A DNA stretch of 64,000 nucleotides from Caprella mutica (taxonomy: Eukaryota > Arthropoda > Malacostraca > Amphipoda > Caprellidae), in NCBI GenBank assembly GCA_947561585.1, contig CANNZV010001457.1, forward strand, positions 158,275 through 222,274. The letters run 5' to 3'. A program made the position numbers and the translations under genes. The notes below the pieces were generated by a model. That model saw nothing but the letters and a program-made list of their open reading frames with translations. It was not told where the DNA came from and did not search any database. Shown piece after piece: positions 12,701 to 23,100 of this stretch (positions are counted from its first letter, which is position 1; the number at the start of each line of letters is the position of its first letter).

Positions 12701-14343
12701 TCGAGTTTAACTTCTCCGACTGCTCCTAGCTATTCCCACCTTCCCCCGGGTACCTCCACCTACCTCCATAGCACCTACCCACCCCTATCCACCGCCCCTA
12801 TCAATACCACCGTACCATCTTCCACCGGTGGAAGCTTACACCACTTTGGAGGTGAATGCTAAATTAGATAGGATGTCGGATTTAAAAATAATAAGTTATG
12901 GTGGGGCCATAGAAGATTAAGAGGGGTCTATGGCACCACCATAGACGATCTAGTGAAGACCCTTCTTATTCTTTCACTGACACCACTTTTATCCCCACTT
13001 TATTTTTGAGATTAGGTAAGGACATATCTTAGTCCGTTATGCGCTAACGCGACATATATGTCCTCTTTCAACTGATGTACTTGGCGAGGTTTTTTGAATT
13101 ATTTTCCTTAAACGACTAGGAAAAACACTTGTGTACTCTTTCATTTATAACAGCAAATGCGTGTAGGCACAAATGTGATTTTAAAAACAAAGATTAAAAA
13201 GTTTAGAGCATAAATTAAATTAAATCAAATTAAATTATGGCATAAAGTGTTAATCTTTTATAGCCCCACCATAACTTTCTCTATGAGTTATATTTTTCCC
13301 CCAGGAAGTCACAGTTTGGGCGTGTCTCCACCATCGGGGGGCCAGTACTCCCCCACCCCCGGCTATAGCTCTTACAGTGTCATGAGTGGATCCACACGAA
13401 GGAGAAAACTGTGGGCACAACACAATGACTCTGAAAGCGAATGCAGGGACTCAGGCTTCAATGAGGGTGTGTTGGTCTTTAATATATAAATCTTGCTAAT
13501 GTTCACAACTAGTCAGATTTGAAAAAAAATTAATGACTATTTTAAAATTCAAACTTTTCAATTTTTTTTTACACCTTTAGATTCGAATTATATTTCTAAA
13601 GGTGACTGTTTTAGTTCTTCAAATACTAATTTTCGTCTGAAGGTATTCAATTTTTGTCTGAAATACATTTTTCTTCTCTCTTTCGTTTTTCAGACGATGC
13701 CCCCACTCATGCACTGGCCCCATTTGACCCCCTCTCCTCTGCCATGGTCCCCTCCCAACCAATGAGGGCCCGCCACTCCTCAGCAGACTCCCGCCCATCC
13801 TCCACAACCGGGGCAGCCGCTCCTGCTGACGACTCCGGGAGAATAGAGGAGCGACAGTTCAACTACGCCTCCTCTTTTACACCTAATTACGAACAGAGGA
13901 GGCTGAGGCGCAATAGGTGAGGAGTTGGGCTGTACAATTGTCTATATATTCTTTGTCATGAAATATATCAAAAACTAGCCCTTTTTCAATAATTTCCTGA
14001 TGCTCTCCTGATTTTCTAGCAATTTTCACTCATTGATTCTACAATATCCTCACTACATCATTCCACTATTGGCCCAAAATTATGACAATAATCATCCAAC
14101 TCTCAGTATATCTTTCTAGTACTCATCCAATATTTCCACTACATCTTTCCAATACCCACCTAATACATTAACACCTCCCTATTCTACAGATACAACTACC
14201 TAGATGACTACGATTCCTTTAGCGAGATGGAGGCTGACCAGATGGACAGTTCTAGTTTGAGCAGAGAAAGGAGCGACAGTTTCATCTATGTCGCATACCC
14301 CCCTGAACTAAAGAAAAGATTCGTACAGTCGGACAGACGGTGA
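9745..14343 (+). CDS. Unrecognised one-pass membrane protein, C-terminal eight exons
   Basis: Eight exons join in phase with AG/GT borders: 9745-9906, 10217-10401, 11466-11535, 11988-12150, 12691-12851, 13305-13466, 13694-13916 and 14190-14343 (stop TGA). They encode about 426 residues. The first visible exon needs one base from an upstream exon, so the N-terminus is outside the window or hidden. In order: a Pro-rich stretch; an acidic Glu-rich stretch in exon 2; a helical Cys/Trp segment (LQRSVCWYLTCERYW); one membrane helix (WWLLCGAILLLTLGVSLAYY); then a long Ser/Thr/Pro/Tyr-rich tail with TRRRK and acidic patches. The tail ends in SDSFIYVAYPPELKKRF; FIYV after acidic and serine residues fits a LIR-type (Atg8-binding) pattern, which is only inference. 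I do not recognise the family. The acidic and Ser-rich parts are probably cytosolic. Confidence 0.75.
10378..10498 (+). repeat. Fourfold 31-32 bp repeat of exon end plus splice donor
   Basis: The last 24 bases of the exon ending at 10401 together with its donor (CAG|GTAATG) are repeated head to tail. Copies start at 10378, 10410, 10441 and 10472 and share CAGAACTAAGAGCAAAGTGTC with small changes. Copies 1-3 keep a GT donor (GTAATG, GTAATT, GTAATG); copy 4 has GGAGATG. Reading through copy 2 meets an in-frame TAA, so only use of the first donor keeps the protein open. Confidence 0.85.
10530..11135. mobile_element. tRNA-headed SINE-like element with ~125-bp internal repeats
   Basis: The left part has a tRNA-like A-box stretch (CTCGGTAGAGCGC). 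It is followed by about four degenerate copies of a ~125-bp unit, each with CTCCCAAAATT, CCAAGTTTCAT, TTTGAGTTAT and TGACCTTGACCTTTGACC, then a tail of TAAATAAATAAATAAA and GCGAAGGTAATGAG. The edges carry related inverted words (TACCTTCGCC on the left, GCGAAGGTAA on the right). It lies in the intron between exons 2 and 3 of the membrane-protein gene. The repeated AGGTCA-type half-sites are a striking part of the unit. Non-LTR retrotransposon 3' tails look similar, so a truncated LINE tail is the alternative. Confidence 0.65.
11790..11862. mobile_element. Half-copy of a CAGTAGAACTCC-type (pogo-like) MITE
   Basis: The sequence runs ACTCAGGACTCTACATCC to GAGTTCTACTGTA, matching the right end of the elements at 14977-15208 and 35665-36272. 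No left end is present. Intronic. Confidence 0.5.
12224..12552. mobile_element. Degenerate ACATGT/CCATATGG-rich foldback element
   Basis: The left edge CACGTGGTTACCATATGG and the right edge CCACATGGTATACACATGG are imperfect inverted copies, and the interior is unusually rich in CATG, CATATG and CCACATG words. It lies in the intron after the transmembrane exon of the membrane-protein gene. The ends are not sharply defined. Confidence 0.45.
12890..13283. mobile_element. MITE family C (AGTTATGGTGGGGCCATAGA ends)
   Basis: TIRs: AAGTTATGGTGGGGCCATAG at 12893 and TATAGCCCCACCATAACTTT at about 13258-13280, enclosing about 340 bases. An inner CTATGGCACCACCATAGAC palindrome is present near 12930. It sits in the intron between exons 5 and 6 of the membrane-protein gene and ends about 20 bases before the splice acceptor. 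A very short relative is at 25819-25880. Confidence 0.75.
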
Positions 14344-14976
14344 TTTGTACTTCCCTTGTAGGAAATGTACCATGTAACGAATATACTTATAACATTCTGA
14401 CAAATAGTTAGATATTATGAAAGAATTTATAAGAAATCTTTTAAATAAATATACGACCAGCATCTTTAAATTCGTCCTGATTGTTGTACGTGTCTCTTTG
14501 GAATAATTTATTCAAACTCTTCGTCATATCATAAACTCGATTGTAACACGTTATTGTTATTTGTATTTAACTACTATATGTGATACATATAACCAAGATA
14601 ATAAGTTTGAAGAATAATTTAACTGTTAGCACTTCATAATATTTTACCTCAAGACTCTAATTTAAACGTAGATTTCTACTGTTGTAAAAATTTCCTTCGT
14701 AAGATCTGATGTTGTTGGCGATTGTGATAAACAGTCAACGTTTTCTTTCATAAAAAATATCGTTATTTCAGACATTAACGTTAAAAAATTAATGCGGGAA
14801 TAGGAGGCAATAATTTTTTTTAATTTATGATAATTACAATTGGATTTTCGTCGAATTACAAACGTCGTAAAAAAAGTCGATCGGCGAGTAAATTTTTCTT
14901 ATTGTGTTTTCTTATTAACAAATAAATAATTTTTATTGCAATGGATTCTCTGACTTTTAGAATAAAATAAAAAGTA
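14344..14976. other. 3' flank of the membrane-protein gene
   Basis: AT-rich non-coding DNA. AATAAA words near 14443 and further on are candidate polyadenylation signals for the gene ending at 14343. I see no other gene or clear repeat. Confidence 0.5.
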
Positions 14977-15208
14977 CAGTAGCACTCCTCTATAATGAAA
15001 TCATGTATAGTGAATGTATTGTCTTCAGTAAGGAAGTAGCCTCTATAGTAAACACATTTTATTTAGTCTGCCATGAATGGATATTAATTTTCTTAAACTG
15101 ATGGCCATTTATGGCAGACTAAAGAAAATTCGTTCATTATAGAGGCTACTTCCTTACTCAGTACACTACATTCACTATACAGGATTTCACTATAGTGGAG
15201 TTCTACTG
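14977..15208. mobile_element. Pogo/Tigger-type MITE, 232 bp
   Basis: Long inverted arms: the left begins CAGTAGCACTCCTCTATAAT and the right ends TATAGTGGAGTTCTACTG. Inner arms (AGTAAGGAAGTAGCCTCTAT; ATAGAGGCTACTTCCTTACT) and TTTAGTCTGCCAT/ATGGCAGACTAAA pair almost fully. TA precedes the left end; the right flank is TT. The CAGT start and TA target fit the pogo/Tigger group of Tc1-mariner elements. Confidence 0.8.
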
Positions 15209-15700
15209 TTTATGTACCATTACAGATTTATTAATTGATTTTTTCCATGGAATAATAGTGTATTGAATGTCATAATAGTGTCATAACGTAGCAGTTAAGT
15301 GTGATTTTGAAAATGTTCAAAGGTTTGTTCATTGTTAAGTTTGAGACTTTATTAATAAATGCTAATGGGACTTAATTTCCGCATTTTAATAATAAGTAAA
15401 ATAGGATCTAATAGATACATATAATTAATTAGACCAATTAAATTTAAATCATCAAATTTCATTTATTGTATATAATTTATATCATAATAAAACGTTAAGC
15501 TTTATATTGGTGTACTCTCGGCCTATGGTCAGACTGCCATTTTACTGCGGCAAATCGTAACTGACATCATTTCATTAAACTTATTGGAAATAATTTATAC
15601 AAATTGCAGATAAGAATAATAATATTTCATTGTAAAAATGTAAATATTAAAATGAAGATATCATTTATAATAAATACTTAGGTAAAATTAATACAACCTC
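15209..15700. other. Intergenic AT-rich DNA
   Basis: No gene, RNA or clear repeat seen. Confidence 0.4.
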
Positions 15701-15703
15701 ATG

Positions 15704-15876
15704 TTAGGGAGAGTTATGAATTATTGGACGGTTCCACATATTCGACCACATTTGAAAAGTATATAGCTCAATATTTTATTTTAATTGGTTTCCATGATAC
15801 CTACAAGTATCATGGATACCAATTTAAATTCTTTCGAAAATGTAGAACTGTTCGATAATTCGTAACTTACCCCATA
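15704..15876. mobile_element. MITE family B copy 1 with palindromic core
   Basis: Imperfect foldback: GGAGAGTTATGAATTATTGG on the left, CGATAATTCGTAACTTACCCC on the right. The middle is a palindrome (GGTTTCCATGATACC facing GGTATCATGGATACC). It is more decayed on the left arm. Confidence 0.7.
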
Positions 15877-16179
15877 CAATTACTGAATAAAACGTTCAAA
15901 TTAGCATTAAACAGGTTAAAGGTTCAACTATCGGGCACAACAATTTCATTATTTAAAACTAATAAAAAAATATTACCAAATAGAAGGAAATGTTAATTAC
16001 TAATTGACAGTTTATTCAGTAATTGGTAGCATGAGAATTTGCCTCTGATATCTTAGATTATAGGGCAAAGGAACAATCACCAGAATTAGATACCGGATGA
16101 AAATTTAAATAGATTGTTAGAAAAATCGTATTAAAATATATCAATTGTTTATAGTTTGATTTGTTTTTAATAATAAGCT

Positions 16180-16337
16180 AGGGTAAATTACGAATTATCG
16201 GTCAGTTTCACATCTTCTGTCATATAGGAAAAAAATGATATTATAATTGTTATTAAAATAAAATAACAATTATAATATCGTTTTTTTCTTATATAACCGA
16301 AAATGTGAAACTGACCGATAATTCGTAATTTACCCTT
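16180..16337. mobile_element. MITE family B copy 2, near-perfect foldback
   Basis: The left arm AGGGTAAATTACGAATTATC and right arm GATAATTCGTAATTTACCCT continue through GGTCAGTTTCACATCTTC and its complement into TTATTAAAATAAAATAA. Almost the whole element pairs with itself. The family ends GGGTAARTTACGARTTAT recur at least six more times in this window. Confidence 0.85.
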
Positions 16338-16565
16338 CTGAGATTTCCATCCAGTATTTACATCCCATCTGGTAATTGTCCCTTTGCCCTACTTAGTACC
16401 AATTCCCCTCTATTAATTATATTCTCGCTGCATTCCCTCCACTTTAAAGGCTTATCGAAAGTGCGCTTGTAGACAAGATTCACCCTTATGCTAAGGAACA
16501 ATAAGGACCATTTTAACGCAACAAACAGGACTGAATAGACACTCTGATGATGATCAGAAACACTT

Positions 16566-16740
16566 GGGCTAAGTTACGAATTATCAATCGGTTCCACATC
16601 ATCGGTAACAAAAGAAAAAACTCAATTGGTATCCATCATACCTGCAGGTATCATGGATACCAATTAAAATAACAACTATTATTTCGTTTTTTTATGTGAC
16701 CGAAAATGTGGAACCGATTGATAATTCGTACCATCCCTAA
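16566..16740. mobile_element. MITE family B copy 3 with palindromic core
   Basis: The left arm is GGGCTAAGTTACGAATTATC and the right arm GATAATTCGTACCATCCCT. The core ATTGGTATCCATCATACC / GGTATCATGGATACCAAT is the palindrome also found in family A elements. Tandem with copies 1 and 2 over about 1 kb. Confidence 0.8.
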
Positions 16741-17520
16741 GTACATCATACTACAAAATTTGATATGCTTATCAGTTTTAAAAGCTTGAAGAACTTTCAG
16801 TGGCATTTTTGTGTCTCAAATTTTCCTTCGTTAAAATAATGGCAATAATTTCAGTAGATATACTCGAAATGAGTAACTTTTAACTATAACACTTTCAGGC
16901 TCTTGAAAAACATAAGTATATCGAAATTATAGTAGATACACTTGAGTGTCACCTTTTGTGAAAGAGTGTCTCAGATTTAAATCAGAGTGTAGATCTAGAT
17001 TTAAAATGTATGTATTGTCTACACGGGCAAACTTTTACCCCTATCGATTTTGTCTTGAACATCATCCGTAAAATAGGGGTATCCGTATGAATTCACTTTT
17101 CATCAATGATGTAAAATTTCTCTTTTCAAATTTTAATGAAAAAATGTTGCCTTTTGAAAAACAAAATGAATACACTTTTTTAAATAATACAGATCTTTTT
17201 AAACTAAAACTGAACCATTCCTTTAAAAGTTATGATATTCTATTGTATTGTCCGATTTTGATTTTTTTTTAGTTGGATGGAGAATTTCTGTATCTGCTTT
17301 ATTTTGATTTTAGTGACTTCCAAGGATTTGAACTTTTTTTCTAACTACAAAATTATGTAACACTAAAAAAACTGAATACACCTAATTTTTTAAAACTTTC
17401 AAACATTGTCGGTAAAAGTCTGTCCATGTGAACGGACACTAACAATTGTAAAGAATCTTCTGAACTATTTTGTTAATGTTTAATGAAATAGAATTCAATT
17501 ATTCTAGTCCTGTCTTGCAT
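16741..17520. other. Intergenic AT-rich DNA
   Basis: A 61-codon open frame at 17087 is AT-biased and has no recognisable features; I do not call it a gene. Nothing else seen. Confidence 0.4.
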
Positions 17521-17521
17521 A

Positions 17522-17648
17522 ACTACACTGTATAGTGTACCATGTATGGTACATGTAAATGGTAGAATGTACCATATATGGTATAGTGTACCATACATGG
17601 TACACATATATGGCACAGTGTACCGTATTTGGTACACTGTGCACCATC
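17522..17648. repeat. Cluster of GTACCATGTATGGTAC palindromes
   Basis: Four consecutive palindromes built on GTACCATRYATGGTAC, spaced about 30-40 bases: GTACCATGTATGGTAC, GTACCATATATGGTA, GTACCATACATGGTAC and GTACCGTATTTGGTAC, with ACAGTGTACC/GGTACACTGT around the last one. The whole stretch is itself roughly symmetrical. Confidence 0.8.
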
Positions 17649-17937
17649 TGGATAGTCACTGCCTAAATAAATTTTATCTTATTCCGTCTTGTTTTATTGA
17701 ATTTTATTTGCTTTATATTTAACTACGACAAAGTATACTAAATATTTAATGTATTTTAACATCCAAGTTTGCTAATTTTTAATTGCTAATAAAATCTTAA
17801 ATAATAGGTATATATATTTTCAAATGATTATCTACATTTTATGCCCATTTCATTATTTACATACTCTTAATATTATTATTTGATGATAACCCTAAACTTG
17901 TTTTTTGTATTTAAATACGGCGATTATTCAGGCAGTC

Positions 17938-18139
17938 ATTAAGGTACGTTTTGCATGCAGCGATTGTTGTGATCTTCACACAGCGATCGTCGCCTGGCGA
18001 TTATCGGGGGGGTACTAGTGCATTGCTATTCCTACGAGGCTGTTTTGCAACGAGCGATTATCGCTGACCAGCATTTCAATGTATTCATAATCGTTGAGCG
18101 ATGATCGTAACAATCGCTGTATGCAAAACGTTCCTTTAG
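17938..18139. mobile_element. MITE family D copy 1 (AAGGTACGTTTTGCATGCAG ends)
   Basis: The left end is AAGGTACGTTTTGCATGCAGCGATTG (first 20 bases given at 17941) and the right end CAATCGCTGTATGCAAAACG then TTCCTTTA. GCGATTATCGC-type words fill the interior. A second, shorter copy is at 56673-56813. Confidence 0.8.
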
Positions 18140-19410
18140 TATTCAATTATAAATATCAATTTATTTTCAACTATATTAATTAAACTTATGAAGTCTATTA
18201 ATTCTTTACAATGGTTACTTATTCGCAATCGAAACATTTGATATCTATTGAAAGATATTGGTTATTCATTTTATTTATGGTTAAAAGACAATGTTTTTTC
18301 ATTTAAAACATCACCATTAACAATTGGCTAGGATAGGTATGAAAGAAAAAAATGTTACTCCACACCGAAAAACTAGCAATTTCAAGACCCTTCGTTTAGT
18401 ACGACCTCATGAACTGTGGTCGCAATAGCCGTAGTCTACTCACGGATACAATCACTTTCTCTGTCTGTTTGTTCAGGTGTGACACTGACACTAATAGTAA
18501 CTATCTCTTTCTACAGGTAAATTACTAGTGACCTATCTGCTCTCTTACTTGCAGATAGCAGACTACATACAACATTTCATACATTCCATATATACCACAA
18601 ACAGCATTTTTTTAGGTTCAGTATATTATATTTGTCAATGAATTTTTTTTGTTTAAAAAATTCCATTTTTATTTTTTAAATGTTAAATTTAAAAAAAAAA
18701 ATAATTAATTTTTATAAAACGAGTTTTTTAAGAACAATTTGTTTTATAAATATATCGTTTACTAACGATATATTTATCTTACTTCAAATTGATTTACTAA
18801 ATCCAATATTATATTCTTTAGTTATTATTTAACCTACTAATTCTGCTTACAACTAGCGCGACTATTTAGGTCGTTATAAACGGCTGGTTGTATTAGATAG
18901 CTTTTTTTTAATCTTTTACTTGGTCGCAATAGAAGCCATCTCCACACCTTGGTCCTATTAGGCGGATTTCTTCCCTGTTATAGGGTGCAATACCTCCTCT
19001 TAATTATCCCATTGTTAGATAATTACCCTAACCTTGATAGGGTAACATCATACTAACTTGTTACGGCGTAACGGGTTGTTACGGAGCAAAGCACTACAGT
19101 CGCTACTGCCCCGTGTATCGTAACGCTGTGTCGTGACATTTTATACAAGTTACCATTATTAAAGTTCGTAAAAAAAATATAGAGTAAATTATTCTTAAAT
19201 CAATGTGCATTGATATAAGTGTAAATTAATTTATTTTATGCTATTAATGAAAGTATTAATTAATGTTATTAATAGAAGTATTTTACTAAGTTTAATTAAT
19301 GAAAAGAATTAGCAAACTATTTGACTTAAATGAATTAATTATTGTTTTAACATATCATGGTATTTTTTTTAACTCTATTGCATAATCTGAAATTTGATCT
19401 ATTTTCTTTA
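18140..19410. other. Intergenic AT-rich DNA
   Basis: Homopolymer-rich stretches around 18600-18780 and a GC-richer patch near 19060-19140 (GTTACGGCGTAACGGGTTGTTACGG, first 20 at about 19059). I looked for a tRNA in the GC-richer patch and found no cloverleaf or box A/B pair. Confidence 0.4.
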
Positions 19411-19414
19411 CATT

Positions 19415-19605
19415 TCATAATTTTTTTTCCATTTCAGTTAGTATACATGATACCTTCATGTATCATGGATACAAACTGAAATGAATAATAATTATATTGC
19501 TTTTTCTGAAATGATTCAAAATTATTGCTGAAAAAGTAGGAGGAGCTCAGCAAAAACTCTGGTGGAAAGACTTAAAAAAAACCCTACGTGTGTACGGCCC
19601 TTTAA
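19415..19605. mobile_element. MITE family A copy 1, left end decayed
   Basis: The right arm (AAAGTAGGAGGAGCTCAGCA ... TGTGTACGGCCCTTTA) is well kept, and the centre is TTTCAGTTAGTATACATGATACC facing its complement. The outer left arm is missing or too changed to see. Confidence 0.7.
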
Positions 19606-20183
19606 TGATCATAATTAGAGTATGTAGTGTATAATAAATATAAATATATTCTATAGCAAGTAATAAATCAACGTTGTAGGTATGATATGTTTCAAGCTTT
19701 TGAATAGAAAGATTTCTATTCACTGACTGGACTGAACAATGATTTTTATGACCAAATGTTTTTTGATAGGTACCATTTTCTCTATGAGCTCACCAATAAT
19801 ATTTTATAAATCTTTAACATTCATAATTTATCTACATTTTTTTATTTGTTTCTGAAAAATAGAAATACATTTTTACCTAACTATTGCTAACAACATTCAT
19901 CCTATAGAAATTTAAAAAAAGAAAAATAATTGACGAATTAGTAAGATTTATAAATTAATTAATTATCCATTTGATAATATGGAAATCCCGTTGAGTATGA
20001 ATCTTTTTAATCAAGTAGGCAATAAATATTACAAGTAATATTCGTAAATTAAGTAAACAATGAACAATTAATATAACAGTTAATTAATAAAGTACGCAGT
20101 GAAAAGTTAAAACAACCGCATACTACAAAAATAAAAAGTGCAGTGAAGGCTTAGGCAACACTGCATCTTCTTTCCGTCAACAG
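19606..20183. other. Upstream flank of the secreted-protein gene
   Basis: Contains words shared with 24160-24335 (TTTCAAGCTTTTGAATAGAAA near 19692; CCCGTTGAGTATGAATCTTT near 19987), so it holds a decayed copy of that repeat. CAACAG just before the ATG at 20184 could be an acceptor of a 5' non-coding exon. No TATA box can be singled out in this AT-rich DNA. Confidence 0.4.
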
Positions 20184-23100
20184 ATGGCGCCACTATCGAC
20201 TCTATCTCTCGTTTGTCTCACTATCGCCCTCTGGTGTCCAGTGTTGGCAATAAGTCCTGACCATGGCAAGCAGATGTACGGACACAGGAGTCCTATGGAC
20301 ATGGATAGCAAGGCTCTATTCACTCTGGGTAAAATATATAGTTTATTAAATTTAATAACGAGGAAACAGTTATCGTCTAGACCGGTCATTTGTTTTAAAT
20401 ACTAATATATAAGTTAATTAGAAAATTGAGCTATAGTCTATGTAGGGTAAGTTACGTTATTCTGATCATTTGGAAATTTCGTACATTGATTATTTATGAT
20501 AAAGATATTGAATATATTATATATATTGATAAGACGAGTGACAGTGTGTTACTCGTATATATTATTTACATTAAACAATAAACAGGGTTTTAACGAACTC
20601 ACCTTTGAATGTGGTGTACGAGAATATGTAACTTATCTTATAGAAAATTATATACGACCCATATTAACACTTGGTAACTGCTATTATTGTCAGAATCCTC
20701 TCTAATATTAAGTATAAGTGCCATGGTAATACTATGCATAGATCGGAAAAGTATAGACTGAGAAAAATAGACAACTCTAACTTATGCCCACAGGTGTTTC
20801 GAATTCGCCCTATGGCTTTGGCTCCAAAGCGAGACACTTTGTGCATCCAACTATAGTTTGGATGCACCAAAGTGCATCAGTTCGATGCACTTTAGTGTCT
20901 CAGCTATAAGTTTGTTAATATGATGAGGAAATTATTATCATCATTCTAGCAAAGAAAAATTTAAGACACTAAAGAGCATCGAACAGATGCACTTTCTAGC
21001 CTAAGTGCATCCAAATTTTATTTTGATGCACTGAAGTGTCTCGCTTTGGAGACAAAGCCATGCGATGAACTCGAAAACCCTGGGTGCATCAGAATTTCTC
21101 TGAGTGTATACACTAGTTTGTTAGACAATGTTGACATTGATTTGCAGGAGCTCTGGCGGTGCTGGGAGGAGCCTCGTATTACATAGGCAAGCAGGATGGC
21201 TTCAAACACCATAAGATGCCAATGGGAGGAGGATTCATGGGACATCCTTTAGGAGGCCATCTTGGCGGAGCTATGGGACCTCCTGTAGGGGGTTACCTTG
21301 GCGGAGCTATGGGAGGATATTCAGGAGGTGGTCATGGAATGTATGGCGGGTCAGTTGACATTTTTATATTTAGAACTCGTATTTCACCCAGCAGTTAATA
21401 ATCTGTACTGCAGTATATACAATAAACAATAATTAAAAGATTTTAACGATAATATGAAATGTATGTCTACAGTTATCCAGTTCGTCCCCCAATGGTTGTG
21501 CCCAGACCTTATCCAATGATGGGGTATCCCAGTATGCAAGGAGTGGGGGGATACATGAATGGTGGTAGCCATCACGGGATGCTGGTATCGAGTTACCGTC
21601 CTCCACTTCATACGAAGAAGTAATATTATTTATTTTAATCAATTTCCTTAAATAGCTGAATAGATTACAGTGAACCTGAGTTATGAAGTATTGGTTTCTT
21701 CATAACTTTGAGCCACTTCATAATTCGTGTGCAGTGATAGTTTTCTGTGATTAAAATGATAGAGAATTTGTGTCATTGAGGGGTAACTATGACAAATATT
21801 ATTCTTATATGGATGTGCTGTGTGCATTAAATTTTATACGAAATTAAAGTAATTAAACAAATATTGAGTGAATGTTGTGGGAAATCAATATTGCTACTCA
21901 TTATTGTACAAAAATTAATATATATCTTGGTAGTAGTCATTTATGCCGAAATTTAAATGATTAACAAAAGATACACATCATTTAAATCTCAAACAACACA
22001 GAAAACAGTTTATACTCAATATAACCGATTTATTGATAACTTAAACTTTATAGTAAATCTTTGCCTTCCTGATTCACATTTTCATATATGATACTCCATT
22101 ATAGGATAATACACAATTATAGGTGGTATCCTATAATTGGATATCAACCTTTAATAATTATTGGGTGTCATCCTATAATTGGGTATTGTCCTATAATTGG
22201 GTATTGTCCTATAATTGGGTATTATCCTATACTAGAGTATTATTCTACAATATAGTATTATATTATTATATGGTAGAGTCTGGTGGAGAAGATTGCAAAA
22301 ATCCACTATTGCATTGAAGTTGTAATTTTCATTAAAAAACTTCTATATTGTAATTGCTTGTCATACTTGCATTTTTCAGTTTCACTTCTGCAATAGGATT
22401 TTCAATTGTGCCAATTCATTATTAACATCTGCCAATTCATTATTCACTTCCGCCAACTTGACTTGGAAAAGGTATAGTTATACCTCAAGAACTATGGTTT
22501 TCTATGATTTAAACAAAGAAAATACTTCATTACTAAGGAGCATTTCATAATTCAGGTCCTTCATTACTCGGGTGCTTCATAAAAGAAACTTCATAACTCA
22601 GGAGTTGTACTGTATATTATATATAATGTTCTTCTACAGAGGTTTCTCGGCTGGTTTTTACGCTTCTAAACCGATGTATGGTTTGCCGTGGAGAAAGAGA
22701 CGCCAAACAAAAGACGGCGTGATCTTACGTACCGTTGGTGAAGAAGTGGAAGTTCCTGACAACGAATTCAAGTACACTTATGTATTCGATCCTCAGTCAG
22801 TAGCCAGGTCCAGTACCAAAGACAAAAAGGGAGATGAAAAATCTACTACTAGAGATAAATCATCTTTAAAGGTATTGTTTGAAGATGATGTGGAAAGTAG
22901 AGCCAATAAGAATCAGAAAACTTCACCGAAGATTGTCTTCAAGGATGACAAAGAAGTAACTCGAGGCAAGAGGAGTACCAAGGATATAGCTGTGGCATCG
23001 GCAAAGGTAGAGCAACAACTGGAATATGATCTCTATACCAGAGCCTTTGGTGAGTACATATAATGAAAATGAAATCATAGAATGAAAATCATAGACCATA

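Noticed and set aside
19040..19145. Possible tRNA in a GC-richer patch
   Set aside because: No box A/B pair or cloverleaf could be drawn.
22380..22471. Possible exon (F.FCN...ANLTWK) in phase with the exon at 22640
   Set aside because: It lies inside the pogo-like element at 21668-22612 and consists partly of a short internal tandem repeat; exon 3 ending at 21619 joins 22640 in the same phase and gives a full protein from a signal peptide.
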